From Nocardioidaceae bacterium UBA4001 (GTDB lineage Bacteria > Actinomycetota > Actinomycetes > Propionibacteriales > Nocardioidaceae): a stretch of 64,000 nucleotides of DNA. Positions within the stretch are counted from its first letter, which is position 1. Every line of letters starts with the position of its first letter. The stretch spans positions 12,747 to 76,746 of the forward strand of contig DGBP01000060.1 of the NCBI GenBank assembly GCA_002384855.1, in the 5' to 3' direction. The position numbers and the translations under genes are program-made. Below the pieces are notes generated by a model. It saw only the letters and a list, made by a program, of their open reading frames with translations, was not told where the DNA came from and searched no databases. This document shows positions 42,239 through 50,107 of the stretch, one piece after another.

Positions 42239-43831
42239 TCAGCGGCTGCGCTCGGGCTCCGGGGCAGCGAGGGTGGGCCCGGCGGGCGCCGGCGGCCCGG
42301 CCTCGGCGCTCTGCCGGGTGCCGAGCGGGACCTCCTTGATGAAGAAGGCCACCGCCAGGGCCACCAGCACCAAAGGTACGGCGGACAGGAACATGTCGTG
42401 CAGCGCGCTGCTGAACGCCCCGGTGACGAGCTCGCGCAAGGGGTCGGGCAGGGCCTGGATCTCCTGGACGTTGTTGGCCATCGCCTCCGGGTTGCCGATC
42501 TCGGGAGCATCGGGACCGGCCGGCGCCTCGCGCATCGCCTCGGCGAGGTGCACCGCGAGCCTGCTGGAGAGGATCGCCCCGAACAGCGCGGTCCCGAAGG
42601 CGCCGCCCATCTGCCGGAAGAAGGCCACCGAGGCGGTCGCGACGCCCATGTCCTTGCGGTCCACGGAGTTCTGCACGATCACCACGAGCACCTGCATGGT
42701 CAGGCCCAGGCCGAGGCCGAGGACGAACATCGACATGCCGGCGAACCAGTACGGCGTGCCGGTGTCGAAGGTCGACAGGAGCACGAGCGCGCCGGCGGTG
42801 ACCGTGGCGCCGAGGATCGGGTAGATCCTGTAGCGGCCGTTGCGGCTCATCAGCTGGCCGGCGCCGATCGAGGTGGTGAAGATGCCGATGACCATCGGCA
42901 GCATCGCCAGGCCGGACCTGGTCGGGCTCATCCCGTCGACCACCTGGAGGTAGACCGGGATGAAGATCATCGCGCCGAACATCGCGGTGCCGATCGTGAA
43001 GCCGAAGACGTTGGCGATCGTGAAGATCGAGTTGCGGAACAGGCCCATCGGGATGATCGGCTCGGTCGCGCGCAGCTCGACGAGCACGAAGACCACGGCG
43101 AGGACGAGGCCGGCGCCGAGCAGCGTCAGGCTGGTGCCGGTGGTCCAGCCGAGCTCGGGGCCCGCCCAGGCGGTGTAGAGCAGGATCGAGGTGACCGACG
43201 CGACGACGACCGCCGCGCCGAGGTAGTCGATCTTGTGGTCGCGGCGGACGTGGGGGATCTTCAGGGCGGCCGAGGTGACGACGAGCGCGACCAGGCCGAT
43301 CGGGATGTTGATGAAGAAGATCCACTGCCAGCCGGGTCCGTCGGCGAACCAGCCGCCGAGGACCGGGCCGAGCACCGAGGAGGTGCCGAAGACGGCGGCG
43401 AAGTACCCCTGGTAGCGACCGCGCTCACGCGGCGGGATGACGTCGCCGATCGTGGCCATCGCCAGCGCCATGAGGCCACCGCCGCCGAGCCCCTGCACCG
43501 CGCGGAAGGCGATCAGCTGCTCGATGTTCTGCGAGAAGCCCGCGAGCAGGGAGCCGACCAGGAAGGTGACGATCGCGATCTGGAACAGCAGCCGGCGGCC
43601 GTAGAGGTCGGAGATCTTGCCCCACAGCGGGGTGGAGGCCGTCGCGGTGAGCAGGTACGCGGTGACCACCCACGACAGCTTGTCCAGGCCGCCGAGCTCG
43701 CTGGTGATGCGGGGGAGGGCGGTGCCCACGATGCTCTGGTCGAGCGCCGAGAGGAACATGCCGACCATGAGGCCACCCATGACCACCAGGATCTGGCGGT
43801 GGCTGAGGTATCCGTCGGTGTCGGGGGTCAC
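42239..43831 (-). CDS. MFS drug:H+ antiporter, DHA2 family (14 TM)
   Basis: A 530-residue efflux protein with 14 predicted spans. DHA2 marks: MFLSALDQSIVGTALPRI (motif D1), WGKISDLYGRRLLFQ (motif A) and GSLLAGFSQNIEQLIAFRAVQGLGGGG (motif B and C region). Such proteins export dyes, antiseptics and antibiotics. GTG at 43831 overlaps the stop codon of the marR gene by 4 nt, so the two are one operon. Because that regulator carries a nonsense codon, the pump may be expressed constitutively. Confidence 0.9.
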   Translation of the reverse strand: MTPDTDGYLSHRQILVVMGGLMVGMFLSALDQSIVGTALPRITSELGGLDKLSWVVTAYLLTATASTPLWGKISDLYGRRLLFQIAIVTFLVGSLLAGFSQNIEQLIAFRAVQGLGGGGLMALAMATIGDVIPPRERGRYQGYFAAVFGTSSVLGPVLGGWFADGPGWQWIFFINIPIGLVALVVTSAALKIPHVRRDHKIDYLGAAVVVASVTSILLYTAWAGPELGWTTGTSLTLLGAGLVLAVVFVLVELRATEPIIPMGLFRNSIFTIANVFGFTIGTAMFGAMIFIPVYLQVVDGMSPTRSGLAMLPMVIGIFTTSIGAGQLMSRNGRYRIYPILGATVTAGALVLLSTFDTGTPYWFAGMSMFVLGLGLGLTMQVLVVIVQNSVDRKDMGVATASVAFFRQMGGAFGTALFGAILSSRLAVHLAEAMREAPAGPDAPEIGNPEAMANNVQEIQALPDPLRELVTGAFSSALHDMFLSAVPLVLVALAVAFFIKEVPLGTRQSAEAGPPAPAGPTLAAPEPERSR

Positions 43832-44310
43832 GGGGTCTCCTGGTGGTCGAGCTCGTCGAGCAGGCGGTTGAGAAGCAGGCGGAGGCGCTCACGGTCCTCG
43901 GGCGGCCAGTCGGCGAGCAGGGCGCCGACGAGGGCCCGGCGCCGCTCGGCCCCTGCCTCGAGGCGCTGCCGGCCCAGCGCGGACAGACCGACCCGGCTGG
44001 CCCGGCCGTCCTAGGGGTCGGCGCTGCGCTCGAGCAGGCCCCGCTCCTCGAGGTGGCGCACGTGCCGGCTCACCGTGGAGGCGTCGAGGTCCAGCGTGGC
44101 CGCGAGCGAGGACAGGCGCATCGGCGCGTGCAGCAGCGACTTCATGAGCAGGATCGCGCCGAAGTCCAGCTCCTCGCCGGGATGGCGCTGACGCATCCTC
44201 CGGCCCAGCCGGGCGAGGGTCACCATCACGGCCTCCTCGGCGGTCGCCGGGACGTCGTACCGGTGGGCGGGTGCGGACGCCGGGGTGGGCGTGGTGGACG
44301 CGGACACCAC
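43828..44310 (-). pseudogene. marR-type regulator with in-frame amber codon
   Basis: The frame from GTG 44310 to TGA 43828 is 161 codons, but codon 100 (44011-44013) is TAG. Upstream lies the helix-turn-helix (LSSLAATLDLDASTVSRHVRHLEERG) and the start of the wing (LLERSADP); downstream, in the same phase, DGRASRVGLSALGRQRLEAG continues a normal MarR protein to its C-terminal dimer helix. In relatives the wing usually reads SADPEDGR, so a single GAG-to-TAG change explains it. The truncated 99-residue product would lack the last dimerisation helix. The 3' end still overlaps the pump gene. A sequencing error or readthrough is the alternative. Confidence 0.85.
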
Positions 44311-44397
44311 CCCAGGGTGCGTCAGTTGCGTGCGTCATGCAAATTGTTTGGGGTGAGGGTGCTCACGGCCCGGGAACCGCGCCTGCGCGCCCGGCAA

Positions 44398-44403
44398 TAG
44401 GGT
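44398..44403 (+). promoter_or_regulatory. -10 box of leaderless ilvA mRNA
   Basis: TAGGGT ends 7 nt before ATG 44411 and favours that start over GTG 44402. Confidence 0.55.
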
Positions 44404-44410
44404 GGGCGCC

Positions 44411-45649
44411 ATGAGCACCGAGCAGCGCGCCGAAGCCGTCGCCATCCCCACCCTCGACGACATCCGCCGTGGCGCGGAGGTCCTCCGCGAGGTGGCGATC
44501 AGGACGCCGATCGAGGAGTCCCGCTGGCTCTCCGCGGTCGCCGGCGGGCCGGTGCTCCTGAAGGCGGAGAACCTGCAGCGCACCGGCTCGTTCAAGATCC
44601 GTGGCGCCTACCTGCGCATGTCCCGGCTCTCGGCCGAGGAGCGCGCCGCCGGCGTCGTGGCCGCGAGCGCCGGGAACCACGCCCAGGGCGTCGCGCTGGC
44701 CGCCGGGCTGCTCGGCATCAAGGCGACCGTCTTCATGCCCGGCGGGGCACCGATCCCCAAGGAGAAGGCCACCCGGGGGTACGGCGCCGAGGTGGTCTTC
44801 GAGGGCCACACGGTCGACGACGCGCTCGTCCGGGCCAAGGCGTTCGCCGAGGAGACCGGGGCCGTGCTCATCCACCCCTTCGACCACTTCGACATCGTCG
44901 CCGGCCAGGGCTCCTGCGGGCTCGAGATCATGGAGCAGGCACCCCAGGCGCGCACCGTCCTCGTGCCCACCGGCGGCGGCGGCCTGCTCGCCGGCATCGC
45001 CACAGCCGTCAAGGCCGTCGACCCCCGGGTCCGGGTGGTCGGCGTCCAGGCGGAGGGCGCGGCGGCGTACCCTCGCTCGCTCGCCGAGCACCACCCCGTC
45101 GCCCTCGGTTCCATGAGCACGATGGCCGACGGCATCGCGGTCGGCTGCCCCGGCGCGGTGCCCTTCCGGGCGGTGGAGGAGTACGTCGACGACATCATCA
45201 CCGTCAGCGAGGAGTCGATGTCGCGGGCGCTGCTCATGCTGCTCGAGCGGGCCAAGCTCGTCGTGGAGCCCGCCGGGACCGCCGCCGTCGCCGCGCTGAT
45301 GGACCATCCCGACCGGTTCCCGACGCCGGCGGTCGCGGTGCTGTCGGGCGGCAACGTCGACCCGCTGCTGCTGATGCGGGTGATCCGGCACGGCATGGCG
45401 TCCGCGGGACGCTACCTCAACTTCTGGGCGCGGATCCCCGACCGTCCCGGCGGCCTGGCCACGCTCCTGGCCGAGCTGGCGGCCCTCGACGCGAACGTGC
45501 TCGACGTGGTCCACGAGCGGACCTCGCCCCAGCTCCACCTCGGCGAGGTCGAGGTGGCGATGCAGGTCGAGACCCGCGGCGTCGCACACGCGGATCGGGT
45601 GCTCAGCCGGCTGCGGGAGTGCGGCTACCACGTGACCGAGCCGCGTTGA
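44411..45649 (+). CDS. ilvA: threonine ammonia-lyase (dehydratase)
   Basis: A 412-residue PLP enzyme converting threonine to 2-oxobutanoate for isoleucine synthesis. PLP Lys is K62 in TGSFKIRGAY; SAGNHAQGVALAA and the phosphate loop PTGGGGLLAG are clear. The C-terminus (about 335-412, FWARIPDRPGGLATLLAELAAL) is one ACT-like regulatory domain, the short form seen in actinomycetes. ATG at 44411 fits a leaderless promoter. Its other neighbours are not branched-chain genes. Confidence 0.93.
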   Translation: MSTEQRAEAVAIPTLDDIRRGAEVLREVAIRTPIEESRWLSAVAGGPVLLKAENLQRTGSFKIRGAYLRMSRLSAEERAAGVVAASAGNHAQGVALAAGLLGIKATVFMPGGAPIPKEKATRGYGAEVVFEGHTVDDALVRAKAFAEETGAVLIHPFDHFDIVAGQGSCGLEIMEQAPQARTVLVPTGGGGLLAGIATAVKAVDPRVRVVGVQAEGAAAYPRSLAEHHPVALGSMSTMADGIAVGCPGAVPFRAVEEYVDDIITVSEESMSRALLMLLERAKLVVEPAGTAAVAALMDHPDRFPTPAVAVLSGGNVDPLLLMRVIRHGMASAGRYLNFWARIPDRPGGLATLLAELAALDANVLDVVHERTSPQLHLGEVEVAMQVETRGVAHADRVLSRLRECGYHVTEPR

Positions 45650-45767
45650 GCACGGCGGAGACGACCATGACCCAGAAGCACACCCGCCGCCCCGAGGACC
45701 TGCTCGAGCCGCTGCTGGGCCTGGTCCTCGCCGTGACCTGGGCTGCCGGGACGCCACAGACGCGGCC

Positions 45768-45905
45768 TCAGCGGGCGAGGTGGCGCTCCCAGTCCTCGAG
45801 GGTGGTGTCCTCGATCGGGTTGAGCCCGCGGGCACCGGCGTTGTTGAAGAGGATGTCGGGGTCGCCGTACTCGGTGAGCCGCGACTCCGGGCGACAGCGA
45901 CGAAG
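45768..45905 (-). pseudogene. remnant of a short-chain dehydrogenase/reductase gene
   Basis: Reading the minus strand, about 45 codons ending at TGA 45768 encode YGDPDILFNNAGARGLNP followed by IEDTTLEDWERHLAR. The NNAG motif and the ED.....W.RHL pattern are those of the middle of classical SDR enzymes. The Gly-rich nucleotide-binding start and the catalytic YxxxK are missing on both sides. This is a decayed fragment between ilvA and greA. Confidence 0.6.
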
Positions 45906-45955
45906 TGACCCGGGCGCCGGGTCGATGGTCCCGGTGCGGAGGAGGGCACGCCGAA

Positions 45956-45994
45956 GGGCCGCGGACAGCCACCGTCCGGTGGCGTCCGCGGCCC
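45956..45994 (-). terminator. greA terminator hairpin
   Basis: GGGCCGCGGAC (45956-45966) pairs with GTCCGCGGCCC (45984-45994), and inside GCCACC pairs with GGTGGC around GTCC. It lies 26 nt after the greA stop on the minus strand. Confidence 0.8.
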
Positions 45995-46019
45995 TGTCGG
46001 CTCGTCGGTTCGCTGTGGG

Positions 46020-46523
46020 TCAGGCCCCGGTGTAGGGCACCGCGTCGACGATCTCGACCTTGAGGACCTTGCCGTTGGGGGCCTCGAAGTCGACCTCGTC
46101 GCCCTTCTTCTTGCCCATGATCGCGGAGCCGAGGGGGGACTGCGGCGAGTACACCTGCAGGTCCTCGGGCGTCTCGATCTCCCGGGCGCCGAGGAGGAAC
46201 ACCTCGACCTCGTCGTCGCCGACGAAGCGCGTGGTCACCGTCATGCCGGGCTCCACGACACCGTCGTCGGCCGGGGTCTCGCCGACCTCGGCACGACGGA
46301 GCATGTCCTCGAGCTGGCGGATCCGGCCCTCGACCTTGCCCTGCTCCTCACGGGCGGCGTGGTAGCCGCCGTTCTCCTTCAGGTCACCCTCGTCGCGCGA
46401 GGCGCTGATCCGGGCGATGACCTCGTTGCGGACCGGGCCGCGCAGGTGCTCGAGCTCGGCCTGGAGCTTTTCGAAAGCATCCTGGGTCAGCCAGATCACG
46501 TTCTGGTCGCTGGACTGCGTCAC
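46020..46523 (-). CDS. greA: transcription elongation factor GreA
   Basis: A 167-residue GreA. The N-terminal coiled coil has VIWLTQDAFEKLQAELEHLR and the tip acidic residues in SRDEGDLKENGGYHAAREEQ, which reach into the RNA polymerase channel to stimulate cleavage of backtracked RNA; the C-terminal FKBP-like domain ends SPLGSAIMGKKKGDEV. GTG at 46523 with an AGGAG site upstream. Position beside DUF4307 and mca matches Rv1080c-Rv1082. Confidence 0.95.
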   Translation of the reverse strand: MTQSSDQNVIWLTQDAFEKLQAELEHLRGPVRNEVIARISASRDEGDLKENGGYHAAREEQGKVEGRIRQLEDMLRRAEVGETPADDGVVEPGMTVTTRFVGDDEVEVFLLGAREIETPEDLQVYSPQSPLGSAIMGKKKGDEVDFEAPNGKVLKVEIVDAVPYTGA

Positions 46524-46646
46524 TGGTCGTGCTCCTGCTCGGTTGTCGGTTGGTCACAGCTGCCCCGGGACCACAGGGGAGGGGTCGTTCAGGGCAAGTG
46601 AATGATCTTACCAACGTCCTGGGCAGGTGGACGAATTCCCGTGAGC

Positions 46647-47057
46647 TCACTGACGCCGGCTCTGGCCCTCCGCGAGGCAGCCGACCACGTGCACGGTGGT
46701 GGCGCGCCGGTCCGTGCGGATGGTCTCGGTCAGCCGGGAGCGCTCCTGCCCGCCCGGTCCCACCGCGACGTTGAGCTCGCCCACCACGGAGTGGTCGGCG
46801 GCCTGGGCGCGCAGCAGGCAGGACGCCTCGACGTCACTGGTGCGGCGCTCCACGCTGAAGGTGGCGGTAGCGGTGTGGTCGTCGACGACGCCGTAGGCCT
46901 CGAGGCCGGAGCGCACCGCCGGGGAGGACGTGGGCAGCCAGGCCCAGACGAGCCACGCGACCAGGACCAGGCCGAGCCCCGCGGCCGCGACGAGCCGGAG
47001 GCGTCGCCGGTCGCTGGAGGGGGTCCCGTATCTCGTCGCCAGGTCGGTCACCACCAC
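46647..47057 (-). CDS. DUF4307 membrane protein
   Basis: A 136-residue protein with one membrane span (about 23-43, VAAAGLGLVLVAWLVWAWL) after a short Arg-rich cytoplasmic start. The exterior domain is beta-rich with two Cys (EASCLLRAQA and HVVGCLAEG) that could form a disulfide. Matches the DUF4307 family, normally between greA and mca (Rv1081c). Function unknown. Several GTG codons near 47057 leave the start uncertain by a few residues. Divergent from mca. Confidence 0.8.
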   Translation of the reverse strand: MVVTDLATRYGTPSSDRRRLRLVAAAGLGLVLVAWLVWAWLPTSSPAVRSGLEAYGVVDDHTATATFSVERRTSDVEASCLLRAQAADHSVVGELNVAVGPGGQERSRLTETIRTDRRATTVHVVGCLAEGQSRRQ

Positions 47058-47061
47058 ATTC

Positions 47062-47067
47062 TAGGAT
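47062..47067 (+). promoter_or_regulatory. -10 box of leaderless mca mRNA
   Basis: TAGGAT ends 7 nt before ATG 47075. Confidence 0.6.
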
Positions 47068-47074
47068 TGCCCGC

Positions 47075-47953
47075 ATGCTCCGACTGATGCACGTCCACGC
47101 CCACCCCGACGACGAGTCGAGCAAGGGCGCCGCGACCACCGCCAAGTACGTCGCCGAGGGCGCCGACGTGCACGTGGTGACCTGCACCGGTGGGGAGCGG
47201 GGGTCGGTGCTCAACCCGAGGATGGACCGCCCCGAGGTCTGGGAGAACATCGCCGAGATCCGTCGCCGGGAGATGGACGCCGCCCGCGAGATCCTCGGGG
47301 TCACCCAGCACTGGCTGGGCTTCGTCGACTCCGGGTGGCCGGAGGGAGACCCGCCGCCCCCGCTCCCGGACGGCTGCTTCGCCGCGCTCCCGGTCGAGGA
47401 CGCCGCCGAGCCGCTGGTGCGACTGATCCGGCAGATCAGGCCGCACGTGGTGACGACGTACGACGAGAAGGGGGGCTATCCGCACCCCGACCACATCATG
47501 TGCCACCGGGTGGCCGTCGAGGCCTTCGAGGCGGCCGCCGACCCCGAGCGCTACCCGGGCGCGGGGGAGCCGTGGCAGCCGCTGAAGCTCTACTACCACC
47601 ACTCGTTCCACCGTGACCGCACCCAGGCGCTGCACGACGAGATGATCGTGCGCGGCCTCACCTCGCCCTACGAGGAGCGGCTGTCGAGCTGGAGGCCCGA
47701 CCCGGAGCACGCCCAGCGGATCACCACACGGGTGCCGTGTGCGGAGTACTTCCCGCTGCGGGACCGGGCCCTCCTCGCCCACGCCACCCAGATCGACCCC
47801 GAGGGCGCCTGGTTCGCCTGCCCCCTGGAGGTCCATCAGAAGGCTTGGCCGACCGAGGACTACGAGCTCGTGAGGAGCTACGTGGACAGCGAGATCCCCG
47901 AGGACGACCTCTTCGCCGGGGTCCGCGAGTCGGTTGAGACGATGGGGGCATGA
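47075..47953 (+). CDS. mca: mycothiol S-conjugate amidase
   Basis: A 292-residue Zn amidase of the LmbE/PIG-L fold. Metal and catalytic motif HAHPDDESSKG at 8-18, the third ligand in GGYPHPDHIMCHR; YYHHSFHR also matches Mca rather than MshB. It splits mycothiol-drug adducts into a mercapturate, which is exported, and GlcN-Ins for recycling; this identifies the organism as a mycothiol user. ATG 47075 is leaderless by spacing. The small TM gene starts 4 nt inside its end. Confidence 0.93.
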   Translation: MLRLMHVHAHPDDESSKGAATTAKYVAEGADVHVVTCTGGERGSVLNPRMDRPEVWENIAEIRRREMDAAREILGVTQHWLGFVDSGWPEGDPPPPLPDGCFAALPVEDAAEPLVRLIRQIRPHVVTTYDEKGGYPHPDHIMCHRVAVEAFEAAADPERYPGAGEPWQPLKLYYHHSFHRDRTQALHDEMIVRGLTSPYEERLSSWRPDPEHAQRITTRVPCAEYFPLRDRALLAHATQIDPEGAWFACPLEVHQKAWPTEDYELVRSYVDSEIPEDDLFAGVRESVETMGA

Positions 47954-48228
47954 ACACCGTGAGCCTGTGGGCCCTGCTCGTGCCCCTGTCGGAGGAGGAC
48001 ATCACCCAGCCGGAGGACTACGACCCGGGGATCGGCCTCTTCCTGCTGATCGCCTTCCTGGTGGTGGCGGTGGTCGTGCTCTGGCTCAGCTTCCGCAAGC
48101 AGCTGCGCAAGACCGACCGGAACTTCCTCGGCGACGGCTCGGGCCGCGGCGACTCCGACAGCGCCGCAGGCGACGGAGACCGCCCCGAAGCGGGCGGCGA
48201 CGGCGAGAGCGGCAGGAGCAACCTCTAG
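47950..48228 (+). CDS. small single-span membrane protein
   Basis: A 92-residue protein with one membrane helix (about 28-47, LFLLIAFLVVAVVVLWLSF), a short acidic start and a Gly/Asp/Ser-rich tail. It occupies the place of Rv1083 after mca. ATG at 47950 overlaps the mca stop (ATGA), so translation is coupled. Function unknown. Confidence 0.75.
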   Translation: MNTVSLWALLVPLSEEDITQPEDYDPGIGLFLLIAFLVVAVVVLWLSFRKQLRKTDRNFLGDGSGRGDSDSAAGDGDRPEAGGDGESGRSNL

Positions 48229-48249
48229 CGTCGGGACGCCCCGGGGCGG

Positions 48250-48882
48250 TCAGCGGGGGTCGGTGCGTACGACGCGCACGAGGGCGTCGTACGCCGTGCG
48301 GGGCTCCTGGTCGGGGCTGCCCTCCGCAAGCAGGACCTCCCGGGCCACCCGCTCGGCACGCACCACCTCGAAGCGTTCCCCGTCGAGGTCGGCGAGCACG
48401 TCCTCGGCGGTGTAGAGCACGGCCGGCTCCTGCGGGCCCCCGGTGCCCTCGGTGAGGTTGGTGCTGTCGTGGGCGACGACGAGCAGGGTGCCGCCGTCGC
48501 GCAGGGCGGTGAATGCGCGTCGTACTGCCGCCCGGCGTTGCTCGGCGGGCAGCTGGAGGTAGGCGACGACCGCGAGGTCGTAGGTGTCGCGGCCCAGGTC
48601 GTCGTTGACGACGTCGGCCAGCAGCCACTCGACGCCCAGGTCGCCGCCGCGGCGCTGCGCGACGGCGCGGCCCTTGTCGAGGCCGGCGCGGGAGAAGTCG
48701 ACCGCGGTCACCTGCCAGCCGCGCTCGGCCAGCCAGATGCTGTTGCGACCCTCCCCGGCCGCGACGTCGATCGCGCGGCCGGGGGAGAGGTCTGCAAGCT
48801 CGGACTCGACGAACTGGTTGGGTCCCGCGGACCACACCAGCGCGCTGTCGGCGTACCGACGGTCCCAGTCGTGGGAGTCCAT
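48250..48882 (-). CDS. TehB-like class I SAM methyltransferase in the persulfide operon
   Basis: A 210-residue methyltransferase: DWDRRYADS at the start, SAM motif I AIDVAAGEGRNSIWLAERGW, then VTAVDFSRAGL and DLAVVAYLQLP. This is the TehB/thiopurine-type pattern, whose members methylate small thiols, selenium or tellurium species and other metabolites. ATG at 48882 is used; GTG at 48891 would overlap the regulator stop (GTGA), and either way the genes are coupled. Last of four genes with the CsoR-family regulator, DUF302 and thioredoxin. Methylation of a sulfur species is a guess from context. Confidence 0.75.
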   Translation of the reverse strand: MDSHDWDRRYADSALVWSAGPNQFVESELADLSPGRAIDVAAGEGRNSIWLAERGWQVTAVDFSRAGLDKGRAVAQRRGGDLGVEWLLADVVNDDLGRDTYDLAVVAYLQLPAEQRRAAVRRAFTALRDGGTLLVVAHDSTNLTEGTGGPQEPAVLYTAEDVLADLDGERFEVVRAERVAREVLLAEGSPDQEPRTAYDALVRVVRTDPR

Positions 48883-48887
48883 CCAGA

Positions 48888-49151
48888 TCACGCGAGGGAG
48901 AGGAAGAGCTTCTCCATCTTCGCGGTGTCCAGGGCGGCGGCCTCGCCCTCCTGAACCACGCACTGCCTCAAGCCGGAGGCGACGATGGCGAAACCGGCCC
49001 GGTCGAGCGCGCGGCTGACCGCGGCCAGCTGCGTCACGACGTCCTCGCACTCCCGACCCTCGTCGAGCATCTTGATGACACCGCTCAGCTGCCCCTGGGC
49101 ACGCTTGAGGCGGTTGATCACCGCGACCATCTCTTCGGCAGGCAGTTCCAT
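48888..49151 (-). CDS. CsoR/CstR-family regulator, persulfide-sensor pattern
   Basis: An 87-residue all-helical repressor (VINRLKRAQGQLSGVIKML opens it). In copper-sensing CsoR the ligands are Cys, His and Cys in a C...HxxxC pattern. Here Cys 35 (GRECEDVV) and Cys 64 (LRQCV) are kept, but the His place, 4 residues before the second Cys, is Gly 60. That Cys-Cys-only pattern is the one of CstR, which reacts with persulfides through a cysteine pair. Neighbours (rhodaneses, persulfide-dioxygenase-type fusion, thioredoxin) agree. The three ATACCC/GGGTAT palindromes nearby are its likely targets. ATG at 49151. Confidence 0.83.
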   Translation of the reverse strand: MELPAEEMVAVINRLKRAQGQLSGVIKMLDEGRECEDVVTQLAAVSRALDRAGFAIVASGLRQCVVQEGEAAALDTAKMEKLFLSLA

Positions 49152-49175
49152 CTCGGGATCCTTCTTACTCGTGGC

Positions 49176-49565
49176 TCACGCGGAGAGCGAGGCCAGTGCC
49201 TTCTCGAGGCGCTCCTTGGCCTCGTCGGCGACGGACTTCAGACCATCGTTCTTGGTCATGGCGACCATGGTCTCGGGGTCGACCGCCTCGACGACGGTAC
49301 TCTCCCCGGACTCACGGACCACGACGTTGCAGGGCAGGAGCAGCCCGACGGACGGCTCGGCCAGCAGCGCCTGGTGCGCCAGCGGCGGCCGGCACGCGCC
49401 GAGGATGACCTGGGCGGGGACGTCGACGTCGAGCTTCTTCTTCAGCGTGGCCTTGATGTCGATCTCGGTCAGGACGCCGAAGCCCTGCTCGCCGAGCGCT
49501 GCCTTGACCGCCTCGACGGTCTCGGCGTAAGGGGTGCTGACGGTGGTGCTGATCGCGTAGCTCAT
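49176..49565 (-). CDS. DUF302 family protein
   Basis: A 129-residue protein matching DUF302: SYAISTTVSTPYAETVEAVKAAL, then FGVLTEIDIKATLKKKL, ILGACRPPLAHQAL and VGLLLPCNVVVRES. Two conserved Cys (58 in GACRP and 79 in LPCNV) could bind sulfur or metal. Such proteins are often encoded near sulfur-oxidation genes. ATG 49565 overlaps the thioredoxin stop (ATGA). Activity unknown. Confidence 0.85.
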   Translation of the reverse strand: MSYAISTTVSTPYAETVEAVKAALGEQGFGVLTEIDIKATLKKKLDVDVPAQVILGACRPPLAHQALLAEPSVGLLLPCNVVVRESGESTVVEAVDPETMVAMTKNDGLKSVADEAKERLEKALASLSA

Positions 49566-49936
49566 GCCTGCTCTCCCTGCTCCTGGGAGGCGACGGCCGC
49601 GTGGACCTCGGCCATGTCCAGGTCCTTGACCGCGGTGATCACCTGGTCCAGGGCGGCCGGCGGGAGCGCTCCGGGCTGGGCGAAGACGAGCACGCCCTCG
49701 CGGAAGGCCATCAGCGTCGGGATCGAGGTGATGTTCGCCGCGCGCGCCAACGCCTGCTCCGCCTCGGTGTCGACCTTCCCGAAGACGATGTCCGCGTACT
49801 GCTCGGACGCCTTCTCGTAGGTCGGGGCGAACTGCCGGCAGGGGCCGCACCACGCGGCCCAGAAGTCGACGAACACGATGTCGTTGTCGGCGACCGTCTG
49901 CTCGAAGTCGGTCGCGCCGAGGTTAACCGTTGCCAT
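49562..49936 (-). CDS. thioredoxin
   Basis: A 124-residue thioredoxin with VFVDFWAAWCGPC (redox pair Cys 30 and Cys 33) and the cis-Pro segment SIPTLMAF. ATG at 49936 is chosen because GGAGGG lies 9 nt before it; the ATG at 49945 touches that site. First gene of the minus-strand operon. It may reduce persulfidated proteins or deliver electrons to the rhodanese and DUF302 partners. The operator at 49968-49983 lies 32 nt upstream. Confidence 0.92.
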   Translation of the reverse strand: MATVNLGATDFEQTVADNDIVFVDFWAAWCGPCRQFAPTYEKASEQYADIVFGKVDTEAEQALARAANITSIPTLMAFREGVLVFAQPGALPPAALDQVITAVKDLDMAEVHAAVASQEQGEQA

Positions 49937-49967
49937 GCGCCTCATCCCTCCAGGGAGTTTGATCGTA

Positions 49968-49983
49968 ATACCTGCGGGGGTAT
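49968..49983. promoter_or_regulatory. CsoR/CstR-type operator of the thioredoxin operon
   Basis: ATACCT-GCGG-GGGTAT, one mismatch from the palindrome ATACCC-N4-GGGTAT, 32 nt upstream of the thioredoxin start. Confidence 0.7.
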
Positions 49984-50067
49984 AACCCGGCTCGTTCCGG
50001 GTTCATTCCCACGACCACTTGTACCCAGGGAATGCATCCGACACCGCGTGGCGTTGGATCGGCATGC

Positions 50068-50083
50068 ATACCCTCCAGGGTAT
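50068..50083. promoter_or_regulatory. CsoR/CstR-type operator of the rhodanese operon
   Basis: ATACCC-TCCA-GGGTAT, perfect 6-nt arms, 25 nt before the rhodanese start codon. Confidence 0.8.
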
Positions 50084-50107
50084 CTGAGACGAAAGGAAGG
50101 GAGACGA

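Noticed and set aside
43836..43862. GGTCGAGCTCGTCGAG as another interspersed-repeat copy at the end of the marR pseudogene
   Set aside because: It encodes the expected LLDELD residues of the MarR C-terminal helix, so chance likeness is more probable.
45667..46035. Plus-strand frame starting MTQKHTRRPEDLLEPLL
   Set aside because: Runs over the short-chain dehydrogenase remnant and the greA terminator; after the first 25 residues it is Arg/Ser-rich shadow sequence.
48888..49151. Calling the CsoR-family gene a copper repressor
   Set aside because: The His ligand position is Gly and no copper ATPase or chaperone is nearby; the sulfur-gene context fits the CstR branch better.
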